DNA from: Streptomyces griseocarneus
GTDB lineage: Bacteria; Actinomycetota; Actinomycetes; Streptomycetales; Streptomycetaceae
NCBI GenBank assembly: GCA_003674045.1
Contig: PENC01000012.1
Coordinates: forward strand, 1-64,000
Length of the DNA: 64,000 nt
Direction of reading: 5' to 3'
Below the pieces are notes generated by a model. It searched no databases, was not told the origin of the DNA, and saw only the letters and a list, made by a program, of their open reading frames with translations. Shown here one piece after another: positions 49,854 through 58,036 of this stretch (positions within the stretch are counted from its first letter, which is position 1; each line of letters opens with the position of its first letter). A program made the translations under genes and the position numbers.

Positions 49854-49934
49854 TCAGACACGACGACAGAGCATGGCGGCGACGCGGCACAGGTCAACTG
49901 CCCGCCGCTTCGTGAGGTCCGCCTGTCGCTTCAT
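49854..49934 (-). CDS. Cys-containing leader peptide upstream of sseA
   Basis: A 26-aa ORF: MKRQADLTKRRAVDLCRVAA followed by MLCRRV and TGA. It has two Cys codons near the end and lies 108 bases upstream of sseA. Similar peptides (ending in a Cys-Arg-Arg-Val motif) precede sulfur genes in other actinobacteria and are thought to sense cysteinyl-tRNA by ribosome stalling. TACGAT lies 7 bases before the ATG, so the message may be leaderless. Confidence 0.8.
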   Translation of the reverse strand: MKRQADLTKRRAVDLCRVAAMLCRRV

Positions 49935-49941
49935 GCGTCCG

Positions 49942-49969
49942 ATCGTAGGGACGCGCGGTGGGCGTGTCA
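49942..49969 (-). promoter_or_regulatory. Promoter of the leader-sseA transcript
   Basis: On the minus strand, -35-like TGACAC (49969-49964), a 16-base spacer and -10 TACGAT (49947-49942). Seven bases separate the -10 from the leader ATG at 49934, so transcription probably starts at or within a base of it. Confidence 0.6.
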
Positions 49970-50183
49970 CCGGGGTGCCGGATAATGAGACGAAATATTC
50001 CGGATGTTGGGATCAGGCGGGGTGCCGGAGCCCGGAGGGAGCGGTTCCGGGCGCGCCGTCGAGCTGCGGATTCTGGCGTACGGACGGGCATGTCTCGCTG
50101 AGTGGAATCCGGTACGGGCCGACCGCCCGGCAAGCGGGGGTCGGCAAGCGCGGCGGACGGGCCCGCCCGGCAGGCGCGTCCGG

Positions 50184-50891
50184 TCAGCCCGCCAGGTTGA
50201 CCTTCGAGCCCGTCAGTGTGATGTCGACGCCGTCCTGGGTGGTGACGACCTTGTCCAGGGTGATGCCCTTCGGCAGGCCGTCGATCTTCCGGTCGAAGTC
50301 GATCTTCTGACGGATCAACTGCTCCACGCCGGGGAAGCCCTCCGCCGGGATCTCGTCGGCCCGTACACGGATGGTGTCGCCGCCTGTGACGGTCACCGTG
50401 GAGAGGACGCTGCGCTCGATGGTCTGGCCCATCAGCGAGATCTTGCCGGTCACCTTGACCTGGCTCTTGCCCGCCTTGTCCGTGCCGCCGTAGCCGACCG
50501 TGACATTGGGGTCACCGGTGGCCCTGGTGAGGTCGGCGTACGAGATGTGGGCGGTGCCGGTCGCCTTGTCGGCGACGGCGGAGGTGAAGCTGCTGTTGAT
50601 TTTGACGCCCTGCAGCTTGGCGTCGAAGCCCGTCACACGGATCGAGCGGTCGCCCGCGTTCGCGGTCACGCCGTCGAGCTTCACCTCGACCTCGTCCAGC
50701 GTGGAGTTCGCGACCTGCGTGAGGAACGGGAAGCCCTTGATCGACACGCTCGGGGTGCCCGAGAGGTTCTGGCTGCTGCGTATCTTCTCGGCCGCCCGGT
50801 CCTCCGCGAAGTACACCGCGAGGCGGTCCGCGCCCACGAACAAGGCCCCCAGAATCACGGCGACGATCACGGTTATTCGTATGGCGCGCAT
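50184..50891 (-). CDS. DUF2993 (LmeA-like) lipid-binding protein
   Basis: A 235-aa exported or membrane-anchored protein with an N-terminal hydrophobic segment (ITVIVAVILGALFVGADRLAV) and a DUF2993 domain (SVSIKGFPFLTQVANSTLDEV, ADEIPAEGFPGVEQLIRQKI). The mycobacterial relative LmeA takes part in lipomannan growth at the cell envelope. ATG 50891 is the family start. It follows the membrane-protein gene on the same strand after 164 bases with GATC-rich repeats. Confidence 0.85.
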   Translation of the reverse strand: MRAIRITVIVAVILGALFVGADRLAVYFAEDRAAEKIRSSQNLSGTPSVSIKGFPFLTQVANSTLDEVEVKLDGVTANAGDRSIRVTGFDAKLQGVKINSSFTSAVADKATGTAHISYADLTRATGDPNVTVGYGGTDKAGKSQVKVTGKISLMGQTIERSVLSTVTVTGGDTIRVRADEIPAEGFPGVEQLIRQKIDFDRKIDGLPKGITLDKVVTTQDGVDITLTGSKVNLAG

Positions 50892-50974
50892 CGGCTTGCT
50901 TCGTCTCCCCCGGGTCTCGGTCAGGCCCCTGTCTGTGCAGCGAGCCTAACCGGACCCTACGGAAAACCGACGTA

Positions 50975-51039
50975 AGCGATCAAAAAGCGATCGCTGATTG
51001 ATCGTGAGGGGATCGCGAGGGGACCGCGAAGTGATCGCG
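50975..51039. repeat. GATC-rich repeat cluster
   Basis: Five GATC sites within about 60 bases, including the palindrome AGCGATCGCT (50986-50995), with related blocks GGGGATCGCGAG and AAGTGATCGCGG. It lies upstream of the DUF2993 gene; function unknown. Confidence 0.45.
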
Positions 51040-51055
51040 GGGGTGGGGCCCGTGG

Positions 51056-52279
51056 TTAGCCCAGGGCCCTGCCCAGCACATAGACGGCCGGGGCGGCCGC
51101 CGCCAGCGGGAGTGCCACACCCGCCGTCATGTGCACGAAACGGGACGGATAGTCATAGCTCGCCGCCCGCAGGCCGATCAGCGCGCAGGCGCCCGCGGCC
51201 AGCGCGAGCAGCGCGCCGGACGTGCCGAAGTCCGTCATCCTGCCCGTCGCGACGCCCGAACCCGCCGCCGCGATCAGCGCGACCACGGGGGAGACGAAGG
51301 ACGGCAGCGGCAGCGCCCGCGCGAGCGCCGCCACCGCGACACCGACCGCGCCGATCACGACCGCGTCGGCCGACGCGGAGGAGACCGCCGCCAGGTGCCC
51401 GGCCGCGATCACCGTGAGCGCGGCGGACGCCCCGGCGACCATCAGGCCGTACAGGCGCTCGTCGGCACCGGCGCCGCTGCGCAGCTGGAGCATCAGCGTC
51501 AGCAGCACCCACACCCCGAGTGTGCCCATGAGCACCGTCGGTGCCTGCCCGGCGTCCGTGGCCAGCAGCCCGGCGTCGGCGGCCAGGCCGCCGAGGAACG
51601 CCAGCGCGATGCCCTGACGCGCGGGCCACATGCCGTTCAGCCGGAACCAGCCCGCCGCCGTCACCGCCTGCAGCAGCACCACCGGCACCACCAGCGCGTA
51701 CTGCCCCAGCGGCGCGGCCGCCGCCAGCAGGGCCGCGAGCACCGCCGTCAGCACGGCGGGCTGGAAGCCCGGCGCGAGGATCTGCGGACGGCCCTCCGCC
51801 TTCGCCTTCTCCGCGGCGGTCAGCTGCCGCTCGGGAGCGGCGGGCACCGTCGTCACGGACGGCACCGCCGGTCCCGTGGCGCCTGCCGCCGGGTCCGGCG
51901 CCTGCTGCGCGCCGCCCGCGCCGCCGCCCGGAGCGCCGTCCGCCCAGGAGGCGGCGTACCCCTGGTCCGCCGACTGGGGCGCGAGCGGCTGCTGCCACGT
52001 CTGCGTGTCCCATGTGGGGGTCTGCCAGGTCTGCGTCACGGGATCCGCCTGGGCGTACCCCTGCTGCCCCTGCGCCGAGGGCCACGCCCCGGGGTGCTGC
52101 GGCTGCTGGTGCTGCGATTGCTGTGGCTGTGCGTAGGGCTCGTACGGCTGCTGCTGATAGGCGTCGTCGTAGCCCTGCTGAGCCTGTGGCTGTACGCCCT
52201 GCTGCTCGTACGGACCGTACGTCCCCCGCGGCTCGTACGGGTCGTACGGCCCGTATCCGTTGTGCGGCTGATTGCTCAT
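51056..52279 (-). CDS. Polytopic membrane protein with Gln/Tyr-rich N-terminus
   Basis: A 407-aa protein. The first 145 residues are disordered and rich in Gln, Tyr and Pro (YGPYEQQGVQPQAQQGYDDA). The remainder has about nine to ten short hydrophobic segments (YALVVPVVLLQAVTAAGWF, VLMGTLGVWVLLTLMLQLR, ALLALAAGACALIGLRAAS). I do not recognise a family; such proteins are common in streptomycetes. It starts 10 bases after the MoaD-like stop, so the two are likely co-expressed. Confidence 0.8.
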   Translation of the reverse strand: MSNQPHNGYGPYDPYEPRGTYGPYEQQGVQPQAQQGYDDAYQQQPYEPYAQPQQSQHQQPQHPGAWPSAQGQQGYAQADPVTQTWQTPTWDTQTWQQPLAPQSADQGYAASWADGAPGGGAGGAQQAPDPAAGATGPAVPSVTTVPAAPERQLTAAEKAKAEGRPQILAPGFQPAVLTAVLAALLAAAAPLGQYALVVPVVLLQAVTAAGWFRLNGMWPARQGIALAFLGGLAADAGLLATDAGQAPTVLMGTLGVWVLLTLMLQLRSGAGADERLYGLMVAGASAALTVIAAGHLAAVSSASADAVVIGAVGVAVAALARALPLPSFVSPVVALIAAAGSGVATGRMTDFGTSGALLALAAGACALIGLRAASYDYPSRFVHMTAGVALPLAAAAPAVYVLGRALG

Positions 52280-52289
52280 CGTGGCCGGG

Positions 52290-52628
52290 TCACCCTCCTG
52301 CGAAGGGCGGGAGCACCTCGACGGTGCCGCCCTCCGCCAGCTGGACCGTCGAGTGGTCGCGCGTGCCGACCGGGTCGCCGTCGACGAGGAAGGAGCAGCG
52401 CAGCAGCACCCGCGCGAACTCCGGGCGCTCCTCGTGCCGCCGCCGGGCGGCGTCGAGCGCCTCCGCCAGCGTCGTCGCCGCGTACGGCTCCTCCGCCGTG
52501 CCCGCGGCGGCCTTCGCCGCGGCCCAGTAACGGATCGTGCCCGCCGGTCCCGGCTGCCTCGGCAGCTCCGCCGGTGCCGCCGGGGCGGCGCCCGGCTCCA
52601 CCGGACAGGCCGGTTGTGTCGTCGCCAC
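52290..52628 (-). CDS. MoaD/ThiS family sulfur-carrier-like protein
   Basis: A 112-aa ubiquitin-fold protein ending in VEVLPPFAGG; the C-terminal Gly-Gly is where MoaD and ThiS are thiocarboxylated. About 35 Pro/Ala-rich residues precede the domain (IRYWAAAKAAAGTAEEPY starts it). It may donate sulfur in molybdopterin or related synthesis. GTG 52628 is chosen since AAAGGGG precedes it; the ATG/GTG upstream at 52652 is less likely. Confidence 0.85.
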   Translation of the reverse strand: MATTQPACPVEPGAAPAAPAELPRQPGPAGTIRYWAAAKAAAGTAEEPYAATTLAEALDAARRRHEERPEFARVLLRCSFLVDGDPVGTRDHSTVQLAEGGTVEVLPPFAGG

Positions 52629-52740
52629 GGCGACCCCTTTCCTCAAGTGCAACCCCCATGATGACGGGTGTATCCCGGCTCACGCCGCCCGCCCGGGAAT
52701 CGGGAGGCCCCGTGGCGAGCCGCTCGCTTACGCTTCCTGT

Positions 52741-54474
52741 GTGTTGGTACGACTTTCGCGGGCGTATCTGAGGCCCTACTCCAAACCCATTGCGCTGATC
52801 GTGCTGCTGCAGCTCGTCCAGACGCTCGCCACCCTCTACTTGCCCACCCTGAACGCGGACATCATCGACGGCGGCGTCGTGAAGGGAGACACGGGCTACA
52901 TCCTGCGCTACGGCGGATGGATGCTCGGAGTCTCCCTCGCACAAGTCGTGTGCGCCGTCGGCGCCGTGTACTACGGCGCGCGCGTCGCCATGGCGCTCGG
53001 CCGGGATCTGCGCGCCGCGGTCTTCGACCGGGTGCAGTCCTTCTCCTCCCGCGAGATGGGCCGCTTCGGCGCCCCCTCGCTGATCACCCGTACCACCAAT
53101 GACGTCCAACAGGTCCAGATGCTGGTCCTGATGGCGTTCACGCTGATGGTCTCCGCCCCGATCATGTGCGTCGGCGGCATCGTCATGGCGCTCAACCAGG
53201 ACGTACCGCTCTCCGCGCTGCTCCTGGTGATCGTGCCCGTGCTCGGGATCATCGTCTCGCTGATCGTCTGGCGCATGCGGCCGCTGTTCCGCGGCGTCCA
53301 GGAGCGCATCGACACGGTCAACCGTGTGCTGCGCGAGCAGATCACCGGCATCCGCGTCATCCGCGCCTTCGTGCGCGACACCCACGAGCGCCGCCGTTTC
53401 GAGGGCGCCAACAACGAGCTCATGGACGTGTCGCTGCGCGCCGGGCGGCTGATGTCCCTGATGTTCCCGGCCGTGATGCTGGTCGTGAACCTCTCCTCGA
53501 TCGCCGTCCTGTGGTTCGGCGGTCACCGCATCGACAGCGGCCATATGCAGATCGGCGCGCTGACGGCCTTCCTCAGCTACCTGATGCAGATCCTCATGTC
53601 CGTCATGATGGCCACCTTCATGTTCATGATGGTGCCGCGTGCCGAGGTCTGCGCCGAGCGCGTCCAGGAGGTGCTCACCACCGAGTCCAGCGTCGTGCCG
53701 CCTCTCGCGCCGGTCACGGAGCTGCGCCGCTCGGGCCATCTGGAGCTCACCGGGGTCGAATTCCGCTACCCCGGCGCCGAGCAGCCCGTCCTCAAGGACG
53801 TCTCCCTGGTCGCCAGGCCCGGCGAGATCACCGCCGTGATCGGTTCCACCGGCAGCGGCAAGTCCACCCTGCTCGGCCTCGTGCCCCGGCTCTTCGACGC
53901 CACCGGGGGCGCCGTGGCCGTGGACGGCGTGGACGTCCGGGAGCTCGACCCCGTCGTGCTCTCGCAGGTCATCGGCCTCGTCCCGCAGAAGCCCTACCTC
54001 TTCTCCGGCACCGTCGCCTCCAACCTCCGCTACGGCATGCCCGACGCCACCGACGAGCAGCTGTGGCAGGCGCTGGAGACGGCCCAGGCCCGCGACTTCG
54101 TCGAGAACATGGAGCTCGGCCTGGAAGCACCCATAGCCCAGGGCGGCTCCAACGTCTCGGGCGGCCAGCGCCAGCGCCTGGCCATCGCCCGGGCACTGGT
54201 CCGCCGCCCGGAGATCTATCTGTTCGACGACTCCTTCTCCGCCCTCGACTACGCCACCGACGCCCGGCTGCGTGCCGCCCTGGCCCGCGAGACCGGCGAC
54301 GCGACCGTCGTCATCGTCGCCCAGCGCGTCTCCACCATCCGTGACGCCGACCGCATCGTCGTCCTCGACGAGGGCCGCGTCGTCGGCACGGGCACCCACC
54401 ACGAACTGATGGCGACGAACGAGACCTACCGGGAGATCGTGCTCTCCCAGCTCACCGAGGAGGAGGCGGCGTGA
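52741..54474 (+). CDS. Heterodimeric ABC exporter subunit A (degenerate Walker B)
   Basis: A 577-aa full ABC-exporter half with six membrane segments (residues about 15-300) and an ATPase domain. Walker A is GSTGSGKSTLLGLV, the signature is NVSGGQRQRLAIARAL, and Walker B is IYLFDDSFSALD, in which Asp replaces the catalytic Glu. GTG 52741 is chosen; no ribosome site is visible, so translation may be leaderless. The stop overlaps the partner's GTG (GTGA, 54471-54474). Substrate unknown (drug or lipid export). Confidence 0.9.
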   Translation: MLVRLSRAYLRPYSKPIALIVLLQLVQTLATLYLPTLNADIIDGGVVKGDTGYILRYGGWMLGVSLAQVVCAVGAVYYGARVAMALGRDLRAAVFDRVQSFSSREMGRFGAPSLITRTTNDVQQVQMLVLMAFTLMVSAPIMCVGGIVMALNQDVPLSALLLVIVPVLGIIVSLIVWRMRPLFRGVQERIDTVNRVLREQITGIRVIRAFVRDTHERRRFEGANNELMDVSLRAGRLMSLMFPAVMLVVNLSSIAVLWFGGHRIDSGHMQIGALTAFLSYLMQILMSVMMATFMFMMVPRAEVCAERVQEVLTTESSVVPPLAPVTELRRSGHLELTGVEFRYPGAEQPVLKDVSLVARPGEITAVIGSTGSGKSTLLGLVPRLFDATGGAVAVDGVDVRELDPVVLSQVIGLVPQKPYLFSGTVASNLRYGMPDATDEQLWQALETAQARDFVENMELGLEAPIAQGGSNVSGGQRQRLAIARALVRRPEIYLFDDSFSALDYATDARLRAALARETGDATVVIVAQRVSTIRDADRIVVLDEGRVVGTGTHHELMATNETYREIVLSQLTEEEAA

Positions 54475-56543
54475 CGTCCCCGGAAAGGCCGGCGCAGCCC
54501 GGCGGAGAGAGCGGGAAGGGCGCGGGGCCCGGCACCGCGGAGCCAGGAACCGCGGCGCCGGCAGCCGCGGCGCCAGGAGCGAAACCGGCGGAGGCCCCGG
54601 CCCGCAGAGGCCCGGCCCCCGCCGCGGGCATAGGCCGCTTCATGGGCGGCCAGCCCACCGAGAAGTCCATGGACTTCGCCGGGTCGAGCAAGCGGCTGCT
54701 CCAGCTGCTGCGCCCGCAGCGGGCCCTGGTCGTCGTGGCCGTCGCGCTCGGCGTCGTCAGCGTCGCGCTGTCCGTCGTCGGCCCCAAGATCCTCGGCCGT
54801 GCCACGGACCTGATCTTCGCGGGTGTCGTCGGCTCGGGCTTCCCCGAGGGCATGACCAAGGCGCAGGCCATCGAGGCCGTACGCGCCAAGGGCCAGGGCA
54901 AGGCCGCCGACCTGCTGTCCTCCGTCGACTTCACCCCCGGCAAGCACATCGACTTCGGCGCGGTCGGCACCGTGCTGCTGTGGGTGCTGCTGATCTACGT
55001 GGGCGCGGCGCTGTTCCAGCTGATCCAGGCCCGCATCGCCACCGTCGTCATCCAGCGGGCCACCTTCCGGCTGCGCCAGGACGTCGAGGACAAGCTGGGG
55101 CGGCTGCCCCTGAGCTACTTCGACAAGCAGCAGCGCGGCGAGGTCCTCTCCCGTGCCACCAACGACATCGACAACATCCAGCAGACCCTCCAGCAGACCC
55201 TGAGCCAGATCCTGGCCTCCCTGCTCACCATCGTCGGCGTGCTGGCGATGATGTTCTGGATCTCCTGGCTGCTGGCGCTGATCGCGCTGGTCACCGTGCC
55301 GGTGTCGATCATCGTCGCCACCCGTGTCGGCAAGCGGGCACAGCCGCAGTTCGTCGCGCAGTGGAAGACCACGGGCAAGCTCAACGCCCACATCGAGGAG
55401 ATGTACACCGGCCACTCCCTGGTCAAGGTCTTCGGCCGGCAGAAGGAGTCCGCCGAGATCTTCCGCAAGGAGAACGAGGACCTCTACCAGGCGGGCTTCA
55501 AGGCCCAGTTCATCTCCGGGATCATCCAGCCCGCGATGATGTTCATCGGCAACCTCAACTATGTGCTCGTCGCCGTGGTCGGCGGCCTGCGCGTGGCCTC
55601 CGGTTCGCTGTCGATCGGTGATGTCCAGGCGTTCGTCCAGTACTCGCGCCAGTTCAGCCAGCCGCTCACCCAGGTCGCCTCCATGGCCAACCTGGTGCAG
55701 TCCGGTGTGGCCTCCGCGGAGCGCGTCTTCGAGCTCCTCGACGCGGAGGAGCAGTCGCCCGATGCGGCGGACGCGGTGAAGCCCGCGCACGTGAGCGGCG
55801 AGGTCGCCTTCGAGGACGTCTCCTTCCGCTACGAGGCGGACAAGCCGCTCATCGACGGCCTCTCCCTCACCGTGCGCCCCGGCCAGACCGTGGCCATCGT
55901 CGGCCCCACGGGTGCGGGCAAGACCACCCTGGTCAACCTGCTCATGCGGTTCTACGAGGTGAACGGCGGCCGTATCACCCTCGACGGCACCGACATCGCC
56001 GCGATGTCCCGCGAGGAACTGCGCTCCCACATCGGCATGGTCCTCCAGGACACCTGGCTCTTCGGCGGCACCATCGCCGAGAACATCGCCTACGGGGCGC
56101 CCGAGGGCATCTCCATGGACAAGATCGTGGAGGCGGCGAAGGCCACCCACGTCGACCGCTTCGTGCGCACCCTCCCCGACGGGTACGACACGGTGATCGA
56201 CGACGAGGGCTCCAACGTCAGCGTCGGCGAGAAGCAGCTCATCACCATCGCGCGGGCCTTCCTCGCCGAGCCGGAGATCCTCGTCCTCGACGAGGCCACC
56301 AGCTCGGTCGACACCCGTACGGAGGTGCTGATCCAGCACGCGATGGCCCAGCTCCGGACGGGCCGCACCAGCTTCGTCATCGCGCACCGCCTGTCCACGA
56401 TCCGCGACGCGGACGTCATCCTCGTCATGGAATCCGGCCACATCGTCGAGCAGGGCACGCACGACTCCCTCCTCGCGGAGGGCGGCGCGTACGCCCGCCT
56501 CTACGAGGCCCAGTTCGCGGAACCGGTGGCGGAGGAGGCCTGA
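54471..56543 (+). CDS. Heterodimeric ABC exporter subunit B
   Basis: A 690-aa ABC-exporter half with about 60 disordered residues before the first membrane segment and an extracellular insert after it (KAQAIEAVRAKGQGKAADLL). Walker A is GPTGAGKTTLVNLL and Walker B is ILVLDEATSSVD with the catalytic Glu, but the signature is NVSVGEKQLITIARAF instead of LSGGQ. Paired with subunit A this leaves one complete and one degenerate ATP site, as in BmrCD-type exporters. Confidence 0.92.
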   Translation: MTSPERPAQPGGESGKGAGPGTAEPGTAAPAAAAPGAKPAEAPARRGPAPAAGIGRFMGGQPTEKSMDFAGSSKRLLQLLRPQRALVVVAVALGVVSVALSVVGPKILGRATDLIFAGVVGSGFPEGMTKAQAIEAVRAKGQGKAADLLSSVDFTPGKHIDFGAVGTVLLWVLLIYVGAALFQLIQARIATVVIQRATFRLRQDVEDKLGRLPLSYFDKQQRGEVLSRATNDIDNIQQTLQQTLSQILASLLTIVGVLAMMFWISWLLALIALVTVPVSIIVATRVGKRAQPQFVAQWKTTGKLNAHIEEMYTGHSLVKVFGRQKESAEIFRKENEDLYQAGFKAQFISGIIQPAMMFIGNLNYVLVAVVGGLRVASGSLSIGDVQAFVQYSRQFSQPLTQVASMANLVQSGVASAERVFELLDAEEQSPDAADAVKPAHVSGEVAFEDVSFRYEADKPLIDGLSLTVRPGQTVAIVGPTGAGKTTLVNLLMRFYEVNGGRITLDGTDIAAMSREELRSHIGMVLQDTWLFGGTIAENIAYGAPEGISMDKIVEAAKATHVDRFVRTLPDGYDTVIDDEGSNVSVGEKQLITIARAFLAEPEILVLDEATSSVDTRTEVLIQHAMAQLRTGRTSFVIAHRLSTIRDADVILVMESGHIVEQGTHDSLLAEGGAYARLYEAQFAEPVAEEA

Positions 56544-56583
56544 CGGGGACCCACAAGGGGGAACCGTAGGGGGTGGGTTTTCC

Positions 56584-56602
56584 GGGGGCTGCGCCCCCGG
56601 AC
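56584..56602. terminator. GGGGGC-type hairpin after ABC exporter
   Basis: GGGGGC-TGC-GCCCCC with flanking CC/GG, about 40 bases past the exporter stop; a similar GGGGCTCCGCCCC follows at once. Probable 3'-end hairpins. Confidence 0.5.
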
Positions 56603-56658
56603 CCCGCCTCCGGGGCTCCGCCCCTGGACCCCGGCCGACGGGGCCACTCCTGAGGGGG

Positions 56659-56712
56659 CTGTGCCCCGTCAGGAGCGCGGGGAACTGCGCGACCAGCCCC
56701 CACCGGGCCCGC
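56659..56712. repeat. Dispersed 3'-end repeat, copy 5 (partial)
   Basis: Contains CCCCGTCAGGAGCGCGGGGA and ACTGCGCGACCAGCC, then diverges. It lacks the far end seen in copies 1, 2 and 6. Confidence 0.75.
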
Positions 56713-57119
56713 GGACGAAGGCGGTCGGAGCGACGGCGGTACTGCCGGACACGAACCGCCCGAAACGGGGCCCGGGGCTGCGCCCCGGGTCCAGACGCGC
56801 AACGCGCCCCCGACGCCTCGATGCGCCCCTTTCATCCGGACCCATCCCCGTGTGAACGTCAAGTGACGGGTCCGCACACCACCCGAAGTGATCGAGGAAA
56901 CACAAGCTCGCGCAAAATCGCCCGAGCTCCCCCACGGCCCGTGGGCTATCCTGCTGGGCAGAGAGGATCCGGGCAGAGTCGCCCCCGGGTCCTTTTGTGC
57001 ATTCAGTGCATTCAGCAGAGGCATACAGAGGCATACAGCAGAGCCGCATACTCCCCCGGCGTCGCAGCGTCGCGGCCCGGGTGGTACCCCCTTCGCAGGG
57101 ACCGAGGAGGACCGACGTC

Positions 57120-57182
57120 ATGGGCGAGCGAAGCGCGCATACCGGCAAACGCACGACGACCTCGGCAGGGGGCCGCCGATGA
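57120..57182 (+). CDS. 20-aa upstream ORF overlapping glnR start
   Basis: ATG 57120 opens MGERSAHTGKRTTTSAGGRR and ends with TGA at 57180-57182, overlapping the glnR ATG as ATGA. GAGGAGG at 57104-57110 is a strong ribosome site, better than the one directly before glnR (AGGGGG). Its translation could couple ribosomes onto glnR. The peptide itself is basic and without a recognised motif. Confidence 0.5.
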   Translation: MGERSAHTGKRTTTSAGGRR

Positions 57183-58009
57183 GCTCCCTCCTGCTGCTCA
57201 CCAACGCACTCCAGCCATCCGCCGAGGTGCTGCCCGCGCTGGGGCTGCTGCTCCACAGTGTGCGCGTGGCACCCGCCGAGGGCCCGGCCCTGGTGGACAC
57301 CCCGGGGGCCGACGTCATACTGATCGACGGCCGCCGCGACCTTCCGCACGTACGCAGCCTCTGCCAGCTGCTCCGCTCCACCGGCCCCGGCTGCCCGCTG
57401 ATCCTGGTGGTCACCGAGGGCGGCCTGGCAGCCGTCACCGCCGACTGGGGCGTGGACGACGTCCTGCTGGACACCGCGGGCCCCGCCGAGGTCGAGGCGC
57501 GGCTGCGGCTCGCGATGGGCCGCCAGCAGATCTCGATGGACGACAGCCCGATGGAGATCCGCACCGGCGACCTCTCCGTGGACGAGGCGACCTACAGCGC
57601 CAAGCTCAAGGGCCGGATCCTGGATCTCACCTTCAAGGAGTTCGAGCTCCTGAAGTACCTGGCCCAGCATCCGGGCCGGGTCTTCACCCGGGCCCAGCTG
57701 CTCCAGGAGGTCTGGGGCTATGACTATTTCGGCGGCACCCGGACGGTGGACGTCCATGTGCGGCGGCTGCGGGCCAAGCTCGGCCCCGAGCACGAATCCT
57801 TGATCGGCACCGTCCGCAATGTCGGTTATCGCTTTGTGATCCCCGAGAAGCCGGAGAAGTCGGAGAAGCTGGAGAAGTCCGTGGACGGCCCCCCGGATCG
57901 TACCGGGGACCGCGCCGCGGAGGCCCCCGCCGACCGGAGCCGCCCGGCGGGGTCCGAGGCCGCCGTCAAAGCTGTCGAATCCGATGGTGCTCGACCGGCC
58001 AAACGCTAG
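57179..58009 (+). CDS. glnR: GlnR, global nitrogen regulator (OmpR family)
   Basis: A 276-aa orphan OmpR-type regulator that controls nitrogen assimilation genes. The N-terminus MSSLLLLTNALQPSAEVLPA and the whole receiver domain match Streptomyces GlnR from memory, with Asp50 (VILIDGRRDLP) kept. The DNA-binding domain reads KGRILDLTFKEFELLKYLAQ, FTRAQLLQEVWGYDYFGGTR, VDVHVRRLRAKLGPE. A charged tail with repeated EK pairs (EKPEKSEKLEKS) follows, longer than I remember for S. coelicolor. ATG 57179 overlaps the upstream 20-aa ORF. No cognate kinase adjoins, as usual. Confidence 0.95.
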   Translation: MSSLLLLTNALQPSAEVLPALGLLLHSVRVAPAEGPALVDTPGADVILIDGRRDLPHVRSLCQLLRSTGPGCPLILVVTEGGLAAVTADWGVDDVLLDTAGPAEVEARLRLAMGRQQISMDDSPMEIRTGDLSVDEATYSAKLKGRILDLTFKEFELLKYLAQHPGRVFTRAQLLQEVWGYDYFGGTRTVDVHVRRLRAKLGPEHESLIGTVRNVGYRFVIPEKPEKSEKLEKSVDGPPDRTGDRAAEAPADRSRPAGSEAAVKAVESDGARPAKR

Positions 58010-58020
58010 GTGGACCCGCG

Positions 58021-58036
58021 TAGACTGCCGCGCGTG
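58021..58036 (+). promoter_or_regulatory. -10 element and leaderless start of LacI-type gene
   Basis: TAGACT (58021-58026) followed 7 bases later by GTG 58034 is the usual leaderless-promoter layout in Streptomyces. A clear -35 is not seen. Confidence 0.5.

Larger units (their letters stand above)
56544..57119. other. Intergenic region: repeats and glnR leader
   Basis: 576 bases. The first part carries several GC hairpins (near 56584-56640 and 56770-56790) and repeat copy 5. The second part is the glnR promoter and leader, with short direct repeats at 56997-57040. GTGTGAACGTC at 56851-56861 contains one inverted PHO-like heptamer, too little to call a site. Confidence 0.5.

Noticed and set aside
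56848..56862. Possible PhoP half-site near glnR
   Set aside because: Only one GTTCAC-like unit is visible on the minus strand, with no second 11-bp repeat, so a PHO box cannot be supported here.
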